Shown in pieces: positions 1 to 9,614 of a stretch of 53,138 bases of DNA. Below the pieces are notes generated by a model. It saw only the letters and a list, made by a program, of their open reading frames with translations, did not search any database and had not been told where the DNA came from. The stretch's first letter is position 1, and each line of letters starts with the position of its first letter. This DNA comes from an uncultured Nitrospira sp. (GTDB lineage Bacteria > Nitrospirota > Nitrospiria > Nitrospirales > Nitrospiraceae), in the NCBI GenBank assembly GCA_902500825.1, contig CABVRX010000027.1, positions 1 through 53,138 on the forward strand, given 5' to 3'. The translations under genes were made by a program, and so were the position numbers.

Positions 1-14
1 GAAGGGATTGGACT

Positions 15-1391
15 CTAAATCCCGGTGCTACTCAAGACGGGGGTGATGTCGGTGGCACCTTGCATGCCAGCATCCGCACCAATACGAGATGATTTCCCCC
101 AGGAGGAAAGCCGCTGCTGGCACAGAAGCGCATCAAGATAATATTTCGTAGCCCAATTGGGATAGCCCAACATCTGATAAGCCCCGACGATAGGGAAAGA
201 ACCGGAAAGTGCTCCCAGGACTTCGGTGATAGGTGCATCGATCAGTTGAAGTGCCTTCAAAAAATTCAGAAGCGAATCAGCTGCTCCACGATATGTCACA
301 TCTCCAGTATGTTCAAACAGCCGGTAACAGACGACTGCAATCTGTGCAGAACCCGTCAAACAAGAAGAAAATGCAGCCGGCTTCCAATCTGAGTAAAACC
401 GGCCAGGGAGAAACCCTTTAGAATTCATTTGCGAAATAAGAGGATCTATTCCCCGTTGTACCGCATCGACAAAATCATCGCGCTTGGTAGATATCCCGAC
501 TTCGAGAATACCTTGAAGCGTATAACCAATGGTGTGAAGAAGCGGGGCCTCAGGGCGCGATAAACAGTTGTTCGCAAACCATCCATTAACATGTTGTTGT
601 TTAAGAGCGGCCTCCACTATTTTTATAGCCGTGGTTCGGTAGCGATCATCTCCTAGATCATCGCTCAATCGGCAAAGAGGCCAGGCGCACAAGCACGTAT
701 AGGTTTTTATCGGAAAGAAGGCCATGCTTTTCCCTTGGGACTGAAGATAGCCATGTTCATTCACATCCCCGACCAGAAAATCTCCCGCACGTTGTCCCGC
801 TTGCAGAAAGCGTTCGTCCCGACTAAACCGGAAAGCTGCACTCCACCCATCTAAACCCATGCCAGTATTAAATGCAGCAGCCACTTGGTCTTTCGGAGCA
901 CACAGCCCATTTGCTTGAACCGCTCCGGATTTCATTTGGACGCTTATTTTCCAGCGGGCCATCCTCAAAGCCGCTTCGGCAATTTCCTTGTCCCCGGTCA
1001 TTTTCGTATACTCAAGGAGCGTCGAGATGATATACCCGGTAGTCTCCGGATACGACGCCTTCCAACCATTACCGCTGCCATATGGGAAATACCCATATGA
1101 TACGCCATCGTCCTCGGTAGCAGCCTGTGCACGAAGAAGCCAGCCTACGGCAGCCTTGGCGCGTTCCAGCGTTTCCCCTCTGACCGGTTGAAGGTTCCCT
1201 CGCATGAAACGCATGGAATCTTTAAACAGCAGACGGACAAATGGAAAGCGGTCGATTCGACCTAATCCCCAAAATTTATACGCAATTCCCCGCACATCAA
1301 AACAGAGTCTGCGGAATTCCCTACTTAAAAGAACATCCTGCAAAACCCGAGCAGTAGGGGGCTTTATCGTCGAGGCGCTAGAGCCAAACAT
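15..1391 (-). CDS. Alpha/alpha-toroid (six-hairpin glycosidase-like) protein of the polysaccharide locus
   Basis: This 458-residue soluble protein has no obvious signal peptide or membrane segment. From about residue 75 it shows repeated helix pairs rich in Trp, Gly and aromatic residues, such as the stretch around GYFPYGSGNGWKASYPETTG and a later GLDGWSAAF. This pattern is typical of alpha/alpha-barrel enzymes: six-hairpin glycosidases, the C-terminal domain of glucuronyl C5-epimerases, and terpenoid-cyclase-like toroids. The fold is inferred from the pattern, and I cannot name a reaction. It is the last gene of a minus-strand glycan cluster, 308 bp downstream of an asparagine-synthetase-like gene, so a role in modifying or trimming the exported glycan is plausible. 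The ATG at 1391 has only a weak GGGA upstream. Confidence 0.75.
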   Translation of the reverse strand: MFGSSASTIKPPTARVLQDVLLSREFRRLCFDVRGIAYKFWGLGRIDRFPFVRLLFKDSMRFMRGNLQPVRGETLERAKAAVGWLLRAQAATEDDGVSYGYFPYGSGNGWKASYPETTGYIISTLLEYTKMTGDKEIAEAALRMARWKISVQMKSGAVQANGLCAPKDQVAAAFNTGMGLDGWSAAFRFSRDERFLQAGQRAGDFLVGDVNEHGYLQSQGKSMAFFPIKTYTCLCAWPLCRLSDDLGDDRYRTTAIKIVEAALKQQHVNGWFANNCLSRPEAPLLHTIGYTLQGILEVGISTKRDDFVDAVQRGIDPLISQMNSKGFLPGRFYSDWKPAAFSSCLTGSAQIAVVCYRLFEHTGDVTYRGAADSLLNFLKALQLIDAPITEVLGALSGSFPIVGAYQMLGYPNWATKYYLDALLCQQRLSSWGKSSRIGADAGMQGATDITPVLSSTGI

Positions 1392-1699
1392 TCCCGAGGT
1401 TCACTTTCATAATAGATCATGCCAAGTAATTGCCGGATCTGTCGCCTGCGCGGCGACCTAAGCGACAACCTACATTTTGGTGGTTTTTTTCGATCCCATC
1501 AGCCACTGACACGCGGACTTCCTACACCTGGACTATCGATCGGACCATACCGACACCAAACCTCTAGTGTAGGGGGGGGATGATGACGTTATCTACGCGT
1601 CCACGTCAAGGAGAAATTTTCAAAGGAGTGCCGCCCCATCTGAAAACGACGACACCTCAGGAAAAGAGTAGGATGACACATATCCAACCCTTGGGCCGG
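1392..1699. other. Intergenic stretch without a supported gene
   Basis: No open frame here has coding character. A short hairpin, GTCGCC-loop-GGCGAC, lies at 1441-1457, but no T-run follows on either strand, so I do not call it a terminator. A run of eight G near 1573 is the only other obvious feature. Confidence 0.4.
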
Positions 1700-3478
1700 T
1701 TACCGCCTCTCCATCGCCGTTTGGTGACGGTCGAGGATCTCACCTGACAGATCCTCGACCGACCGACCGACCTCAAACAGCTGCACCCACAAGAACTGGT
1801 TAAGAAGGCACCATAATACCATCGATGCGCCCTTCTCCTCTTTTTGCAATCCCTCCAGAACACCTGCGTTGTGTACCTGCATAGCCATATCTACGATCGG
1901 CTGGAAGAGTGCGCCCTTGGGGGCCCAAAATCGCGCAGGGAAACCAAAGCTCAGCTTCTGACGTGTGACGAGAGTTTCAGGGACGCCAAGCTGCCGTAAT
2001 GCGGCTCGAACGAGGTGCTTTTTCTCTCGCAGTTTCACATCCCAAGGTACAGTCGCCGCCGCTGCAAGAACTGAGGGACTCGTATACGGGCACGCAAGAT
2101 AGACGCCGGACGCCTCTGCGAGTTTTATCCAAATCGCCATCGTGGAGTGCACATCCGACAGGAGTCCCACGGCGGTGACCTGGTCGAGCAATGGTCGATC
2201 GTGGTAAGCATCGAGGAGCGAGGGGCGTTCCCCGAGAAACGCTGCGGCGTCGCAGGAAAGGAGCCGCCGGATGATGTGGCGATCGCCACGTTGGCCAAGA
2301 AGCCAAAGAAAGTGGTGAACCGATGATAGTTGACGATCATACCGTCGAGTGAGGAACGCGCTCCACGGTCCGTCCCACCCTAGTGCGTCCGCGAGGGGCG
2401 CCCACGCGGAGCCAAGTTGCGTAGTGCGGAGGAACGCAACCGCACTCCTGTGGCGGTAGAGGAGCTCGTGAGAAGCGTTCCCAATGATGCAATCGGCGCC
2501 TTCACCGCAGAGGATCGCGCCGTGATCGGCTGCGGCACGGTCTTGAAACAAAATGTGCAACAGCACGGATTGTAGATGATGGACAGGCTCCTCGGCAGCG
2601 TGAATACTCTCAACCCACCCCGTCAAATATCGTTCAGGGGTCGTGTCGTGGACCTGATGGGCGACTCCAAGATGGCGCGCCATTGACAGGGCGTACTGAG
2701 CTTCGCCATCGTCCGAGTTTGCGAACGAGAAGCTCGTCGAGAACGTGTGCACATCCGAGTGAACACCTCGCGCAAGCGCTGCGAGGAGTGAGGAATCGAG
2801 CCCCCCGCTTAAGAGGATGCCTGCATGTGGAAAACGCTGCAGCCATTCCTCAATGCGCGGACGGAGGAGGTTGGTAATATCCGCGTTGGAATCGACACCT
2901 CCTCCTTCAGGCCAGCGCCATCGCCGATCTTCTCTGACCTGCCCTTTTTCGAGATCAACAACAACAAGCTGTCCGCCCGCAAGCTTTCGGACGCCACGCA
3001 GGATCGATCGCGGAGGTGCGACAAACCGGTACAGCAGATACTCCGGTGTGCATGCGGGATCCCACGCCACTTCGTGTCCGGCTTCCTTCAGCCCGCTCAT
3101 GGATGTAGAGCACGTGAAGACGCCAGGGCTTACGGACAAGTAACAGGGTCTCCAACTCGCAATACTGTGGGCGATCGTCACAACTCGTTTGGAGGGATCA
3201 ATTACGACAAGCACGAGTAGGCGATCTCCGAGAAGCACGTCGAGTGGCACACCACCTCGGATCCCCTCTTCAATGAGACTGATGTCAGCTCCCTTGAGCG
3301 GGAAACATGATTCGCCGGCGACGATCCAATCACTTATCTTACGCCGGAAGCCAAAGAGCGGCCCGGTGCGGATGCTGACGCGGAAGTCACCACAGTCAAA
3401 ATCACGTGCCGATTCGTGGTAACTCTCCGAAGCCGGTCCAGCCGGCACGGAACGCGACCGTATTGTCACAAGTAACAT
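1700..3478 (-). CDS. Asparagine synthetase-like amide ligase without the glutaminase cysteine
   Basis: The C-terminal half belongs to the asparagine synthase (ATP-pyrophosphatase) family. The PP-loop SGGLDSS sits at residues 224-230, with conserved synthetase-domain stretches after it such as CGEGADCIIG and SFGFPARFW. The N-terminal half (about residues 1-200) resembles the class II glutamine amidotransferase fold, but it starts MLLVTIRS and has no Met-Cys start. The catalytic Cys2 needed to release ammonia from glutamine is therefore missing. This suggests use of free ammonia or another amine as acceptor, as in family members that form amides in antibiotics and exopolysaccharides. The start is well supported: GAGGAGGT lies about 6 nt upstream of the ATG at 3478. 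It sits within the glycan cluster, 239 bp downstream of a GT4 gene. The real substrate is unknown. Confidence 0.85.
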   Translation of the reverse strand: MLLVTIRSRSVPAGPASESYHESARDFDCGDFRVSIRTGPLFGFRRKISDWIVAGESCFPLKGADISLIEEGIRGGVPLDVLLGDRLLVLVVIDPSKRVVTIAHSIASWRPCYLSVSPGVFTCSTSMSGLKEAGHEVAWDPACTPEYLLYRFVAPPRSILRGVRKLAGGQLVVVDLEKGQVREDRRWRWPEGGGVDSNADITNLLRPRIEEWLQRFPHAGILLSGGLDSSLLAALARGVHSDVHTFSTSFSFANSDDGEAQYALSMARHLGVAHQVHDTTPERYLTGWVESIHAAEEPVHHLQSVLLHILFQDRAAADHGAILCGEGADCIIGNASHELLYRHRSAVAFLRTTQLGSAWAPLADALGWDGPWSAFLTRRYDRQLSSVHHFLWLLGQRGDRHIIRRLLSCDAAAFLGERPSLLDAYHDRPLLDQVTAVGLLSDVHSTMAIWIKLAEASGVYLACPYTSPSVLAAAATVPWDVKLREKKHLVRAALRQLGVPETLVTRQKLSFGFPARFWAPKGALFQPIVDMAMQVHNAGVLEGLQKEEKGASMVLWCLLNQFLWVQLFEVGRSVEDLSGEILDRHQTAMERR

Positions 3479-3717
3479 CCGCTTACCTCCTCACAACGGC
3501 CTTGGAACGCGCACCTGAAGTCGCTTAGGCCCGGCGCTACTGGATCATCGCAGTTCTTGATGATCTGACGGCTAGAAGTTCTCCATTGAGTGGTCTCGTT
3601 GACAGGGGAGCTAGCACGAGCAGCATGCCATCCAGACAACAGATTCTCTGCAATCCAGAGATCACCGACGATCTGGTCCCTGGTTGAGTGCTCTACTGCC
3701 TGGATCGGCCAATATCA

Positions 3718-4899
3718 TTAAGCAGACTTTCGTACTTCAGACAATCGTGGGCCTAAGATGTCACGATATAGAGCAAGAAGCCTCGTGCCTTCATGATCCC
3801 AGTTATATCTTTCCATGACGGCACGCTTGCCCATTTTGCCCATTTGCTGAGCTATTTGTGGGTTTTTCACCAGATATTCGAGGGCGTCTGCAATTTGCTC
3901 GGGTTTTTCCGGATCGACCGCCACACCCACGCCATACTCACGTACATACTGCTGAAATAGGGGAAAATTCGAGTATATAACCGGCAATCCCAACGCCATA
4001 CACTCAAACAACTTAATCAGCAGCGTTTTGAGGAAATTCCCGGTGGGCAACACCGTGGCCATTCCAATACTCGCGCGAGACTCAAGCGCCACCGCATCTT
4101 TATGGGAGAGGATTCCGGAATAGCGCACTTGGTCGGAGACTCCTTCCTCAGCGGCAAGTTTCTGGATTGCACGCTCATACTCTGGACTATCCCAGCCGCC
4201 GGCCAACCACAAGGCGATGGATACATTCCGTCTTCGTAGCAACCCGATTGCCAATACCATATTCGCCAAGTTCCGATCTGCATTCAGAGTTCCTGCCAAC
4301 ACACAGGCAGGCTCACGGTCATGCGGAGGAACGCCATTGAACTCATCTCGCGAGAGGTCAGGAAAGTTCCTGATTATCTCCACACGCTCATGAAGCTTCG
4401 AGTATCGCTCGGCGATCGGCTCGGCCACGGCAACAATGGCCCGACACTTTCTCACCGACTTGGCCTCCGACCTCTGCCATAGAGCCTGCGCTAACGGACG
4501 CACGGGGGCAGGAATCCAACTGCGATGCCCCAACAGGTCCAGATACGACTCATGAACGTCATATATCACAGGTTTATCGCCGACGCGATTCAAGACCGGG
4601 CTCAGGAGGTCCGGTTCATGAACATGATAGAGATCTGCAGACACGCGTGCAGCGATATCTGCGACTTTCCACCGTCGAGAGAGCCTTTCGAAACGACTTT
4701 TGGGAAACGGGAGCGGGTGGATGGTGACTTTGCCCGATTGATAACTGGTCGGGTTCTTGTCAGTTGCAACGAGGTGGACCTCATACCCCGCCTGCGCCAG
4801 GGATCGGCACTCTTTGTGAAAAACACGAGAATCATCGGACGTGTGCCCAGAGCACACGTGGCACACTTTGATGGGATTCTTATGAGAAGGTTGTGTCAT
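3718..4899 (-). CDS. GT4-family glycosyltransferase
   Basis: This 393-residue GT-B fold glycosyltransferase has an N-terminal Rossmann-like acceptor domain beginning KVCHVCSGHTSDDSRVFHKE, with a DVHES motif near residue 115. The donor domain carries AGGWD and, near residue 300, a KLFECMALGLPVIYS motif of the family 4 EX7E type. Such enzymes are cytoplasmic and transfer a nucleotide-sugar residue onto a growing lipid-linked glycan. The ATG overlaps the stop of the upstream glycosyltransferase by 4 nt (ATGA at 4896-4899), so the two are probably translationally coupled and may add successive sugars. Donor and acceptor sugars cannot be read from the sequence. Confidence 0.9.
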   Translation of the reverse strand: MTQPSHKNPIKVCHVCSGHTSDDSRVFHKECRSLAQAGYEVHLVATDKNPTSYQSGKVTIHPLPFPKSRFERLSRRWKVADIAARVSADLYHVHEPDLLSPVLNRVGDKPVIYDVHESYLDLLGHRSWIPAPVRPLAQALWQRSEAKSVRKCRAIVAVAEPIAERYSKLHERVEIIRNFPDLSRDEFNGVPPHDREPACVLAGTLNADRNLANMVLAIGLLRRRNVSIALWLAGGWDSPEYERAIQKLAAEEGVSDQVRYSGILSHKDAVALESRASIGMATVLPTGNFLKTLLIKLFECMALGLPVIYSNFPLFQQYVREYGVGVAVDPEKPEQIADALEYLVKNPQIAQQMGKMGKRAVMERYNWDHEGTRLLALYRDILGPRLSEVRKSA

Positions 4900-6122
4900 A
4901 TTCTTGTCCCACTTCTGCTCGGGTTGTTGGCTGCTCCACGCGACGCTATAACAAGCTCACGATACAATCCTACAAGACGCTCCGCGGTCTTTCGCGCATC
5001 AAAGTGTGCTCGGGCAAATGCATACGCAGCTTCGCTCATATCTGCACGTCGATCGGAATCTTGAAGCAAAGACACCAGCGCATCTGCCAGCCCTTGAGAA
5101 TCCCCCTTCTGCACTAACATGCCGGTCCGGTTGGACTCAACAACATCCGGAATCCCTCCGACCTCTGTGGCGATAACTGGAAGACCACAAGCCATTGCCT
5201 CCATGATACAATTCGGCGTTCCCTCTCCGTGACTCGGCAAACACAAAGCTTGAGCCTGTCTCATCAGGTCAGCCACCTTACAGAGTGGGAGCGGCCCGAG
5301 AACCTTAATTGATTTGCCCTGTCCACAAGACTCGATCACTCGAAGAAAACGAGCATCCTTGTGATTCGGCCCTACTATCCACAACTCGGCATCTTCACAT
5401 CTAGTAACGACTCCTCTCCAAGCTTCAAGAAGATCAAAGATCCCCTTAGCCTCCGTGACTCTGCCGACAAAGAGGATAATCGGCCGCCGAACATCCTCAG
5501 CCTTGGGAGGGAAAAACATCTTCAGGTCCACTCCCCTTAACATAACTTCACATCGTCCCTGAGGCTGAACGCAAGCCTTGAGGATGCGTTCTAATGAACG
5601 ACTGACCAGGATGTTGAGATCGGCAAACTGAAAGGAGTCTCGACTGAGTTTCCATTCCTTTTGCTGGTTGACCAAATCCGTGTGTACCTCGGTACCTTGA
5701 TACGTGACCACACAGGGAATTCCATATTGCCTGGCAGCCTGAATCGCCGACCAGGAACTCAGGCCACCTTTATTCGCGTGGATAAGGGAAACCGATCGAG
5801 TCTCAATGAGTTGTCTCACCGTCTTGGAAACAAGTCGGCGCCACTGAGCGGTGGTCCACCATAAGCACATATCCCCGGGCGCTTTCAGATATCGAGGGAA
5901 TAAAACCTCACAGCGATCTTTCACAAGTTCATAACGTGCTGGCAAGGTTGCCTGCCTTGCAACCCGGCTTATCTTTACGAATGGCGGAACGTATGTAGTC
6001 GGAGACAACACCGTGATCCTATCGACATGATCCAGCAAGCGTTTTACCTGCTCGCCGATGAATGTGCTGCGATAGGGATGCGCCGGCGAAGGGAAACTTT
6101 CTGCAACCATGAGAACATGCAT
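4896..6122 (-). CDS. GT4-family glycosyltransferase (retaining)
   Basis: This 408-residue GT-B glycosyltransferase begins MHVLMVAESFPSPAHPYRST, typical of the N-terminal GT4 domain. The donor-binding half contains ILFVGRVTEAKGI, a WIVGPN strand, and the EX7E active-site motif in HGEGTPNCIMEAMACGLPVI, followed by TEVGGIPDVV, which normally binds the nucleotide phosphates. These features fit retaining transfer from a UDP- or GDP-sugar in the cytoplasm. It lies 53 bp downstream of the O-antigen ligase-like gene and overlaps the next GT4 gene by 4 nt, so the three genes probably form one transcript. Confidence 0.92.
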   Translation of the reverse strand: MHVLMVAESFPSPAHPYRSTFIGEQVKRLLDHVDRITVLSPTTYVPPFVKISRVARQATLPARYELVKDRCEVLFPRYLKAPGDMCLWWTTAQWRRLVSKTVRQLIETRSVSLIHANKGGLSSWSAIQAARQYGIPCVVTYQGTEVHTDLVNQQKEWKLSRDSFQFADLNILVSRSLERILKACVQPQGRCEVMLRGVDLKMFFPPKAEDVRRPIILFVGRVTEAKGIFDLLEAWRGVVTRCEDAELWIVGPNHKDARFLRVIESCGQGKSIKVLGPLPLCKVADLMRQAQALCLPSHGEGTPNCIMEAMACGLPVIATEVGGIPDVVESNRTGMLVQKGDSQGLADALVSLLQDSDRRADMSEAAYAFARAHFDARKTAERLVGLYRELVIASRGAANNPSRSGTRI

Positions 6123-6175
6123 GGAAAAATGAAACGTTGAAAAGAGCGCTTAGGTGTGTTGCATGGCACGAAAGA

Positions 6176-7471
6176 TTATGTAGACCTTTCCCCTCGTGTT
6201 GAAACTTTACCAGACCCTGCATCGGTGGTCTCTGAAAAAGAGACTCCCGTCCCAGATCTCTGCGCCGCAACGGTGATCGGGTCTGAAAATTGAACAGGTA
6301 CTTGTTGAGCCGACTCACGGAACTGCGAGGCACTTGCCAACACGTACGCTGTCAGCACCCAGAACAGTTTGCGATTTTGCCACGATCCCGACAAGAAAAA
6401 GATCAAAAAACAACCCATCATTGCCATAGGCAATGCCCCTTCTATCCGGAGACGAGCCTGCCAGGCCGCTCTTATTAAAAGCCCGAGACCGCCGAAAAAC
6501 AGAACAGATCCCAGCAAGCCGGTTTCTGTCAACACTGTGAGATATAAACTGTGCGGATCTCTTACTGTCCTACCAAGGCGCGAACCCAGCTCGACTTGGT
6601 AGTACACCGGCCCCCATCCAAGCATGGGCTTTTGATAGAACATCCCCCAGGCATGGGCGTGAATCTTGTCTCTGCCGGCCGTATCCCCTTGGTATAGCGA
6701 GCGCTCCAATCGGGTTCGCATGGTATCATTAGAAAGTGCGGTCAACATCAGGAAGCCAATGGCCAATACGGCAATCGAACCGACCTTAAGTTTAGCCCCC
6801 CATGTTCCATCTCGAATGATCAGTAGGGCGATCCCCGACACCAGACCTAACAGAGCACCTCTTGATCCCGTCATGATTATGGCCGTCCCGATGATCGGGA
6901 ATACTGTCCACGCAATGAGAGTGATCCTTCTTTCAATCGTGATCCGACCATACGTGATGCCAACCAAGGCAATCAGACCAAGCGAAAGAGTGGCCGCCAA
7001 TGTATTTGCATTGTCGCCAAACAGAGACGACCTTCCCTCCCGACCCACACTTACGGTTCCTGTCCCGACCACCTGGAATACCGAGAGGATCACACATGAA
7101 GCGACAAAGACCAAGAGAGCGCCTCTGCAAATCTCCGGATACCTAAAAAGGTTGAAGCAAATCCACATCAGCACGAGCGACTGAGCCAAAGTAAACAGCT
7201 TCACGAGCACCGGACGCATATAGTCGAGATTCTGAGTTGTACCGAGAACGAGACAGAGAATGAGGTAACCGACAAAGCACCAGAATGCACCAGGAGGAGG
7301 GTTGAAACAGATCCGTGGTTGTAACAGCGCAGCTCCGGTCAGTGCCATTCCAATCAGCATGGGAATGCTGCCGATTATTGAAACAGTTTCTGTACTCACA
7401 GTTTCAAATGGTATGGAGAATACAAACAGATAAAACGCATACCGTATGCTGGGGAGCAAGTTCTCTGGCAT
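6176..7471 (-). CDS. O-antigen ligase / polymerase family membrane protein (WaaL/Wzy-like)
   Basis: This 431-residue polytopic inner-membrane protein has about ten to twelve hydrophobic segments from residue 10 onward. The conserved periplasmic loop of the O-antigen ligase family is present: GRDKIHAHAWGMFYQKPMLG followed by RDPHSLYL, with the family's conserved Arg and His residues. Proteins of this family either join an undecaprenyl-linked glycan to an acceptor (ligase) or polymerise repeat units (Wzy). The locus also has an ABC exporter, which normally works without Wzy, so I favour a ligase role. The C-terminal 40 residues are polar and probably disordered. It follows a small mobile-element scar upstream. 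Confidence 0.88.
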   Translation of the reverse strand: MPENLLPSIRYAFYLFVFSIPFETVSTETVSIIGSIPMLIGMALTGAALLQPRICFNPPPGAFWCFVGYLILCLVLGTTQNLDYMRPVLVKLFTLAQSLVLMWICFNLFRYPEICRGALLVFVASCVILSVFQVVGTGTVSVGREGRSSLFGDNANTLAATLSLGLIALVGITYGRITIERRITLIAWTVFPIIGTAIIMTGSRGALLGLVSGIALLIIRDGTWGAKLKVGSIAVLAIGFLMLTALSNDTMRTRLERSLYQGDTAGRDKIHAHAWGMFYQKPMLGWGPVYYQVELGSRLGRTVRDPHSLYLTVLTETGLLGSVLFFGGLGLLIRAAWQARLRIEGALPMAMMGCFLIFFLSGSWQNRKLFWVLTAYVLASASQFRESAQQVPVQFSDPITVAAQRSGTGVSFSETTDAGSGKVSTRGERST

Positions 7472-7524
7472 TTTGGTCCTGCCGAATCCGGTGGTTTAGC
7501 CTTGGCTCTACCTGAACAAACTAA

Positions 7525-7683
7525 AACCTATCTCAAAATTGATTTTGAAAGAGGTCGGGCTCTTCCGATATAGCCGTAAGAAGCGAACGGTCTCACCGTA
7601 GGCGAAAAATGCGCGTGTAGGCTTCTCAATTCCCAGCGCCGCCGCTCGTTTGGAAAGTGTCCTTTAATTTTGAGATAGATCCT
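7525..7683. mobile_element. MITE-like element with 13-bp terminal inverted repeats
   Basis: The segment is bounded by a perfect 13-bp inverted repeat: CTATCTCAAAATT at 7528-7540 and its complement at 7666-7678. The ends resemble those of IS5-type insertion sequences, and a similar AACCTATCTCAAAA end lies near 15108. The element is about 160 bp and too short for a transposase. It fills much of the 423-bp gap between the O-antigen ligase and the next glycosyltransferase. On the minus strand one frame is open across most of the element and closes just beyond its left end. No other gene is supported in this gap. Confidence 0.55.
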
Positions 7684-7894
7684 AGAAGACATCAATCCAC
7701 ACATACATGCCTATAAGTTACGTTCGGATCTTGTCTGAAGATCAGGATCCAAAACGGATGTCTCTCATCCACCAGAATGCCCCGCCTACTATTGGCACTG
7801 CACAGCTTCTCTATAAATGTCGGCCCATGCAGAAGCCGAAGCACAGTGAGCCGCTTTCCGTTTATTGCAGCCTCCAGACATCCCTCAACATGCG

Positions 7895-9178
7895 TTAGAC
7901 ATGAGTTGGGCTCGAAATTGCTTCACGCAATACACCGTCGAGATTTTTCACAATGTTTGTCCATGAAAACATCTCCACATTTCTCGGATCAGGAACCTGT
8001 CCTCGAACCACATCTTTGAGGAACGATGCCATGCCCTGAATGTCGGTTCCCAAAAAACTTTTCACTAACCCGGTGGTCTCCGTAGTCGTTGTCGCATCGC
8101 TACCCTTAGGGGCAATCAGAAGAACAGGTGTTCCAAGTCCGATTGCCTCGAATATTTTACCTGTGACAATCCCTTTATCCTCTAGCGTGCCTTCGTCCTC
8201 GATTGATGTGATGACGACTGAGAGGGTTGCACCCTTGATCGCCGATAAAGCCTCGCGCCGTGAGACTCTTCCGTGCAACACGATCCGATCACTCAACCCA
8301 AACCGCTCTGCCTGTTCGCGGACGTGATATTCATCCGTTCCATAGTAGTGAAAGTACCACTTACTACTGTTTTCTCCAAGATCCTCCTTGAGCTGCCTTA
8401 GCGCATCCAGAATAGGTGAAATGACTCGTTTCGGCGGATAGAAGGTTCCTGTATACACAAAGGCACAATGTCCAAAGTCGTATGCTTTAACATCCGTCAT
8501 CTCGTTATGGTCATAGCCATTGGTAACCACATGAAGCTTGGCCCCGACACTATAGGTTCGATCTAAGCCAACCCCCCAGGAGGGCGACACGATGGTGACC
8601 GCAGCACAACCTTCAAGCAAGTTCGCCTCTTCCTGGATAGTGCCTACCCGTGACGGGCGAGCGTTGTGAGGATTTCCAGTCCAGGGATCACGGTAGTCCA
8701 ACACATAGGGTCGGTCAAGCTTCTTTGACAGTTTCTTTGCCAACCTAAAAGCCACGAATGGTGAGCCTGACGCAAGAATTATGTCTACGTCCTTCGGGTT
8801 CAAATTGGAACAGGCTTGTTCGGCGGCCTTGACCCAACCTACGGACTTCTCAATTTCTAGATTCCGTGCAATGGTTCGACAGACACCTCCGACAAGCCAG
8901 CCAAGATTCCGGTCCCAACATTTCAGGTCTTTTGGGGAAAGACATCGCCACTGATGACCTGTGACCAAGCGCCTAATGCCTTCCTCTTCCAGGAGAGCAG
9001 TGACCCTTTCTGAGTTTTCTGGATTGCGCATAAGAGAAGGATCGGGCGCGACAACCGTCACATGCCAATCAAGTCGGGCTAAATACCTAGCAATATTCCA
9101 CAGACGCACGGAACCAGCCGCGTTCCGTGGCGGGAAGGCATATGCCAAAAACAATAATTTTGGTTTGCGACCGCTCAT
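7895..9178 (-). CDS. Glycosyltransferase, GT4-like
   Basis: This 427-residue GT-B protein begins KLLFLAYAFPPRNAAGSVRL, the start typical of a subgroup of GT4 enzymes whose first domain grips the acceptor. The middle carries DIILASGSPFVAFRLAKKL and YVLDYRDPWTGN. The C-terminal donor domain has FVYTGTFYPPKR and the region KIFEAIGLGTPVLLIAPKGS, where the EX7E motif is only partly kept. The start at 9178 is supported by AAGGAAA about 4 nt upstream. It stands alone between two repeat scars, so it may have arrived as a separate module. The sugar specificity is unknown. Confidence 0.87.
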   Translation of the reverse strand: MSGRKPKLLFLAYAFPPRNAAGSVRLWNIARYLARLDWHVTVVAPDPSLMRNPENSERVTALLEEEGIRRLVTGHQWRCLSPKDLKCWDRNLGWLVGGVCRTIARNLEIEKSVGWVKAAEQACSNLNPKDVDIILASGSPFVAFRLAKKLSKKLDRPYVLDYRDPWTGNPHNARPSRVGTIQEEANLLEGCAAVTIVSPSWGVGLDRTYSVGAKLHVVTNGYDHNEMTDVKAYDFGHCAFVYTGTFYPPKRVISPILDALRQLKEDLGENSSKWYFHYYGTDEYHVREQAERFGLSDRIVLHGRVSRREALSAIKGATLSVVITSIEDEGTLEDKGIVTGKIFEAIGLGTPVLLIAPKGSDATTTTETTGLVKSFLGTDIQGMASFLKDVVRGQVPDPRNVEMFSWTNIVKNLDGVLREAISSPTHV

Positions 9179-9410
9179 ACTTTTCCTTGCAGCATCATCC
9201 CGACCTACCCTTTCCAGCTCTACTGGTGAACCCTAACAAAGTGCTCATGGCATGGAAACGCAGCTTCGGTCCTGCACGAAAAAGCCCGTGATTGCAATAG
9301 GAAAAAGCATCTCATGAAAAGCTCACAGTGTAGATACGATTATTTCGAATGCACAATTCCGCCAACGTCCGCGGCTCAGGTTACACCGTTCGGCTCACGA
9401 TAGAGCTACT

Positions 9411-9610
9411 TGAGGCTGTTGAAAAACTGTCAATTTTAAGAGTATCACACACCTGTTTCACGAACCTACAAGAACTCCGTAGAATCTCAATAGATGGCGA
9501 AAAAGCTCGTCCGGCAGGACCATATCGAGCGACAGGCTGAGACGTACGCCGGCGGCACGTTGAGGCCTTGAGTGATGTGAGATTATGCCGCAGGGCTTTC
9601 GCAACATCCC
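9411..9610. repeat. REP-like intergenic repeat with imperfect inverted ends
   Basis: The segment opens with GAGGCTGTTGAAAAAC (9412-9427) and closes with GGCTTTCGCAACATCCC, whose complement matches the opening at roughly 11 of 16 positions. The inner part, with GGCGAAAAAGCTCGTCCGGC and GTACGCC, resembles a repeat I associate with Nitrospira intergenic regions, though that link is from memory. It occupies much of the gap between the CapK-like gene and a glycosyltransferase. I see no gene in 9179-9614. Confidence 0.4.
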
Positions 9611-9614
9611 CAAT

